Part shown: piece after piece, positions 12,760 through 14,587 of the stretch
How the letters are laid out: every line of letters starts with the position of its first letter
Numbering within the stretch: position 1 is the stretch's first letter
DNA from: CAYMUC01 sp964471865
Lineage (GTDB): Bacteria; Actinomycetota; Acidimicrobiia; Acidimicrobiales; Ilumatobacteraceae
Direction: 5' to 3'
DNA: 14,587 nucleotides
Assembly: GCA_964471865.1 (NCBI GenBank)
Contig: CAYYHU010000043.1
Span: forward strand, 1 to 14,587
Notes under the pieces: model-generated
What the model saw: only the letters and a program-made list of their open reading frames with translations
The model's database searches: none
What the model was told of the DNA's origin: nothing
Translations under genes and position numbers: made by a program

Positions 12760-13491
12760 GTGACCGTTGACGCGACCGGTTCGCTCGCGGAACCGGAACT
12801 GCAGGATCTCGCCTCCCGTCTCGGGTACTCGTTTAGCGACCTGAGCCTGTTGCAGCGGGCTCTCACTCATCGCTCCTGGTGTGCTGAGCATCCCGGGACC
12901 CCGTCGAATGAACGCCTCGAGTTCCTCGGGGATGCGGTGTTGGGATGGGTGGTGGCCGATGTCGTCTTCGACCGGTACCGGGACCTGCCCGAAGGCAAAC
13001 TCACCGATCTGCGCAAAGCGGTGGTCAACGCCACCGCTTTGGCCCAGATCGCTCGCCGTCTCGGTCTGGGCGACTTGGTGCGCTTGGGTCGCGGTGAGTC
13101 CAGCGGCGGGGGCGCCGACAAGGACTCGATCCTGTCCGACGCGCTCGAAGCGGTTCTCGGAGCGATCTATCTCGATGCTGGACCCGAGGCGACGCGCGCC
13201 ATCGTGGCCTCGCTGATGGACTCGGCTTTGGAGGACTGGGCGCATCGCCTCGAACAACTCGACCCCAAGACGCGATTGCAAGAGCTCGTGGCTCGTCTCG
13301 GACTGGCCACGGTGAGCTACGAGATCGACGGTGAGGGCCCGGATCACGATCGTTGGTTCCAGGCCCGGGTGATGCTCGAGGGCGAGGTCTGGGGCACCGG
13401 CGAAGGCCGTTCGATGAAACGGGCCGAACAGGCCGCGGCAGCCGAGGCCTGCAGCCGACTCGAAGCCCGTGTCGATGCCCGAACTTCCTGA
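12760..13491 (+). CDS. rnc: Ribonuclease III
   Basis: A 243-residue double-strand-specific endoribonuclease that processes rRNA precursors and structured mRNAs. The RNase III signature NERLEFLGD is at 50-58 (metal ligands Glu54 and Asp58), with the second acidic pair Asp127 and Glu130 in DALEAVLGAIYLDAG. The dsRNA-binding domain runs from DPKTRLQELVARLG (168-181) to GRSMKRAEQAAAAEAC. The start GTG 12760 gives the usual N-terminal length; the frame extends 27 codons upstream into acpP, which is rejected. GAAGGAG lies 12 bases upstream, so coupling with acpP may help initiation. Its last 17 bases overlap mutM. Confidence 0.95.
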   Translation: MTVDATGSLAEPELQDLASRLGYSFSDLSLLQRALTHRSWCAEHPGTPSNERLEFLGDAVLGWVVADVVFDRYRDLPEGKLTDLRKAVVNATALAQIARRLGLGDLVRLGRGESSGGGADKDSILSDALEAVLGAIYLDAGPEATRAIVASLMDSALEDWAHRLEQLDPKTRLQELVARLGLATVSYEIDGEGPDHDRWFQARVMLEGEVWGTGEGRSMKRAEQAAAAEACSRLEARVDARTS

Positions 13492-14422
13492 GGTCGAAAC
13501 CGTCCGCAGGGGTCTCGAACCCCATCTGGTGGGACGCCGGATTCTCGACGTCGAGGTGACGGGGGCTCGCACCGCCCGGCGCACGAGTCCCGATGCGATC
13601 CGTCGAGGTCTGCAGGACTGTGTGGTCACCGGTCTCGATCGGCGAGGCAAATATCTCGTGATGATGCTCCACGGTCCGGGAACTCCACCCGGTCCCGATA
13701 TCGCGACCGAACTCGGTTGGCGCACGCCCGACTCGACGCACCCTGGGGCCGACCGAGCCGCCATGGTGCATCTGCGTATGAGTGGGCAGTTGTTGCTGGC
13801 GCGCCAGGGAGATCCCACCGCCCCCCACACCCATGTTCGCCTGCGCCTCGATGCGTCGTCTCCGCCCGATGGTGACACCGAGCACTACGACGAGCTGCGA
13901 TTCGTGGACCCTCGAACCTTTGGTGAGGTCGTTGTCGCCTCGAGAGGCACTCTGGCAGAACTACTTCCCGAACTGAACCGGCTGGGACCCGACCCGGTCG
14001 CCGAACCCGAGTTGTTCACCCGGGCGATGCTGTCGCGAGCGCTTCGAAGCCGTCGACGCCGAGTGAAGACGTTGTTGATGGATCAGTACCTCGTCGCAGG
14101 TATCGGCAACATCTATTCCGACGAGATCCTGCATCGAGCCCGCATCCGCCCGACCCGGCTGGGAATCGACATGTCCTCACGGCAGGTGGCGCGCATTCAC
14201 GAAGCCACCCTCGACATCCTCCCCGCCGCCATCGCAGCAGGGGGATCGAGTCTGAGAGACGCCCAATATGTGGACGCGCAGGGACTCGTGGGGCGGTACC
14301 AGGATCAGCATCGGGTGGTCGAACGCGCCGGGACCCGCTGTAGGACCTGTGAGCGTGGATGGATCACCTCCGAGCGCGTCGACGGCCGTACGAGTTCCTG
14401 GTGCCCCTGGTGTCAGCGATGA
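13475..14422 (+). CDS. mutM: Formamidopyrimidine-DNA glycosylase (Fpg/MutM)
   Basis: A bifunctional DNA glycosylase/AP lyase that removes 8-oxoguanine and formamidopyrimidines. The protein must start Met-Pro-Glu because Pro2 becomes the catalytic N-terminal nucleophile, so ATG 13475 is fixed; the GTG two codons upstream would block it. Other motifs are DRRGKY with Lys59, MVHLRMSGQL (97-106), LRFVDPRTFGEV, LLMDQYLVAGIGNIYSDEIL (200-219), and the C-terminal zinc finger C289-x2-C292 ... R305 ... C310-x2-C313. At 315 residues it is longer than the usual 270-290 because of Pro/Gly/Asp-rich insertions near 67-95 and 126-138, between conserved strands. It overlaps rnc by 17 bp. Confidence 0.95.
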   Translation: MPELPEVETVRRGLEPHLVGRRILDVEVTGARTARRTSPDAIRRGLQDCVVTGLDRRGKYLVMMLHGPGTPPGPDIATELGWRTPDSTHPGADRAAMVHLRMSGQLLLARQGDPTAPHTHVRLRLDASSPPDGDTEHYDELRFVDPRTFGEVVVASRGTLAELLPELNRLGPDPVAEPELFTRAMLSRALRSRRRRVKTLLMDQYLVAGIGNIYSDEILHRARIRPTRLGIDMSSRQVARIHEATLDILPAAIAAGGSSLRDAQYVDAQGLVGRYQDQHRVVERAGTRCRTCERGWITSERVDGRTSSWCPWCQR

Positions 14423-14541
14423 TGGCCGGTGGCGAGGTGACGAGAGCGCCTCGTGGGGACGCCGCCGCCGTGACGCCGCGATGCCCGATATCGGGGCGCG
14501 AGGCCGGCGGTGAAGTAGCGTCGGAGGCGCCGTGTTTCTGA
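14422..14541 (+). CDS. Possible 39-residue reading frame between mutM and smc
   Basis: The ATG at 14422 overlaps the mutM stop (TGATG) and opens a 39-codon frame rich in Gly, Ala, Arg and Glu, ending at TGA 14541 inside the first codons of smc. The coupling geometry is suggestive. The peptide has no recognisable motif and its composition is what GC-rich non-coding sequence would give. It may simply be the 109-bp mutM-smc spacer. Confidence 0.2.
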   Translation: MAGGEVTRAPRGDAAAVTPRCPISGREAGGEVASEAPCF

Positions 14542-14587
14542 CGTCATTGACCCTCAAGGGCTTCAAGTCCTTCGCCGAGAGCACTGT
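14532..14587 (+). CDS. smc: Chromosome segregation protein SMC, N-terminus (partial)
   Basis: The last 56 bases encode MFLTSLTLKGFKSFAEST, the highly conserved beginning of bacterial SMC, just before the expected Walker A loop, which is beyond the window. GTG 14532 follows GGAGG (14523-14527) by 4 bases. SMC is the condensin ATPase that organises and segregates the chromosome. Its position after rnc and mutM is standard for actinobacteria. The remaining roughly 1,150 residues are not visible. Confidence 0.88.
   Translation, partial: MFLTSLTLKGFKSFAEST

Noticed and set aside
1..14587. CRISPR array, tRNA, rRNA, insertion sequence or phage genes
   Set aside because: No regularly spaced direct repeats, cloverleaf-like segments, transposase motifs or terminal inverted repeats were seen on either strand by reading; tools were not available for an exhaustive scan.

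Overview
The window is high-GC bacterial DNA with dense, mostly short-spaced genes, many GTG starts and several genes that appear to be read from leaderless transcripts. The run rsmD-coaD-(sepIVA-like coiled-coil gene)-yceD/DUF177-rpmF-plsX-acpP-rnc-mutM-smc, all on the + strand, points to an actinobacterium (Actinomycetota). An acidimicrobial lineage is possible, but that is inference from overall gene style. No RNA genes, insertion sequences or CRISPR arrays were seen.

Region 1 (1-1383, +): the last codons of what looks like an alpha/beta hydrolase overlap by ATGA with a 424-residue protein. That protein joins an S51 peptidase/cyanophycinase-like domain to a tail resembling the C-terminal part of cysteinyl-tRNA synthetase. 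Region 2 (1398-4220, -): a znuA-znuC-znuB metal-uptake operon whose binding protein carries zinc-type ligands. Region 3 (4294-5145, -): a stand-alone endonuclease/exonuclease/phosphatase-fold enzyme. Region 4 (5238-6419, +): a predicted exported or membrane-anchored HNH (DUF1524-type) nuclease with a long low-complexity linker and a C-terminal HhH motif, interrupted by a 100-N assembly gap. Region 5 (6483-7910, +): a HAD-family purine-type 5'-nucleotidase. Region 6 (7979-8764, -): a DUF4262 protein and a 67-residue zinc-ribbon protein, the latter divergent from rsmD with only 31 bp between start codons.

Region 7 (8796-14587, +) is a housekeeping run. It covers 16S rRNA methylation (rsmD), coenzyme A synthesis (coaD), septum/cell-wall positioning (sepIVA-like), ribosome and lipid biogenesis (yceD, rpmF, plsX, acpP), double-stranded RNA processing (rnc), oxidised-base repair (mutM) and chromosome condensation (smc, cut by the window end). 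CoaD and AcpP are linked through CoA, the donor of the phosphopantetheine arm of AcpP, and PlsX uses acyl-ACP, so a shared phospholipid theme runs through this block.

The most notable non-coding signals are a perfect 18-bp palindrome at the presumed acpP transcription start, a nested three-stem inverted-repeat structure between yceD and rpmF, and a short upstream reading frame that ends in TGATG at the plsX start. I did not find a defence island or an obviously new multi-gene system. The best candidates for novelty are the S51-like/CysS-tail fusion and the acpP and rpmF regulatory structures.
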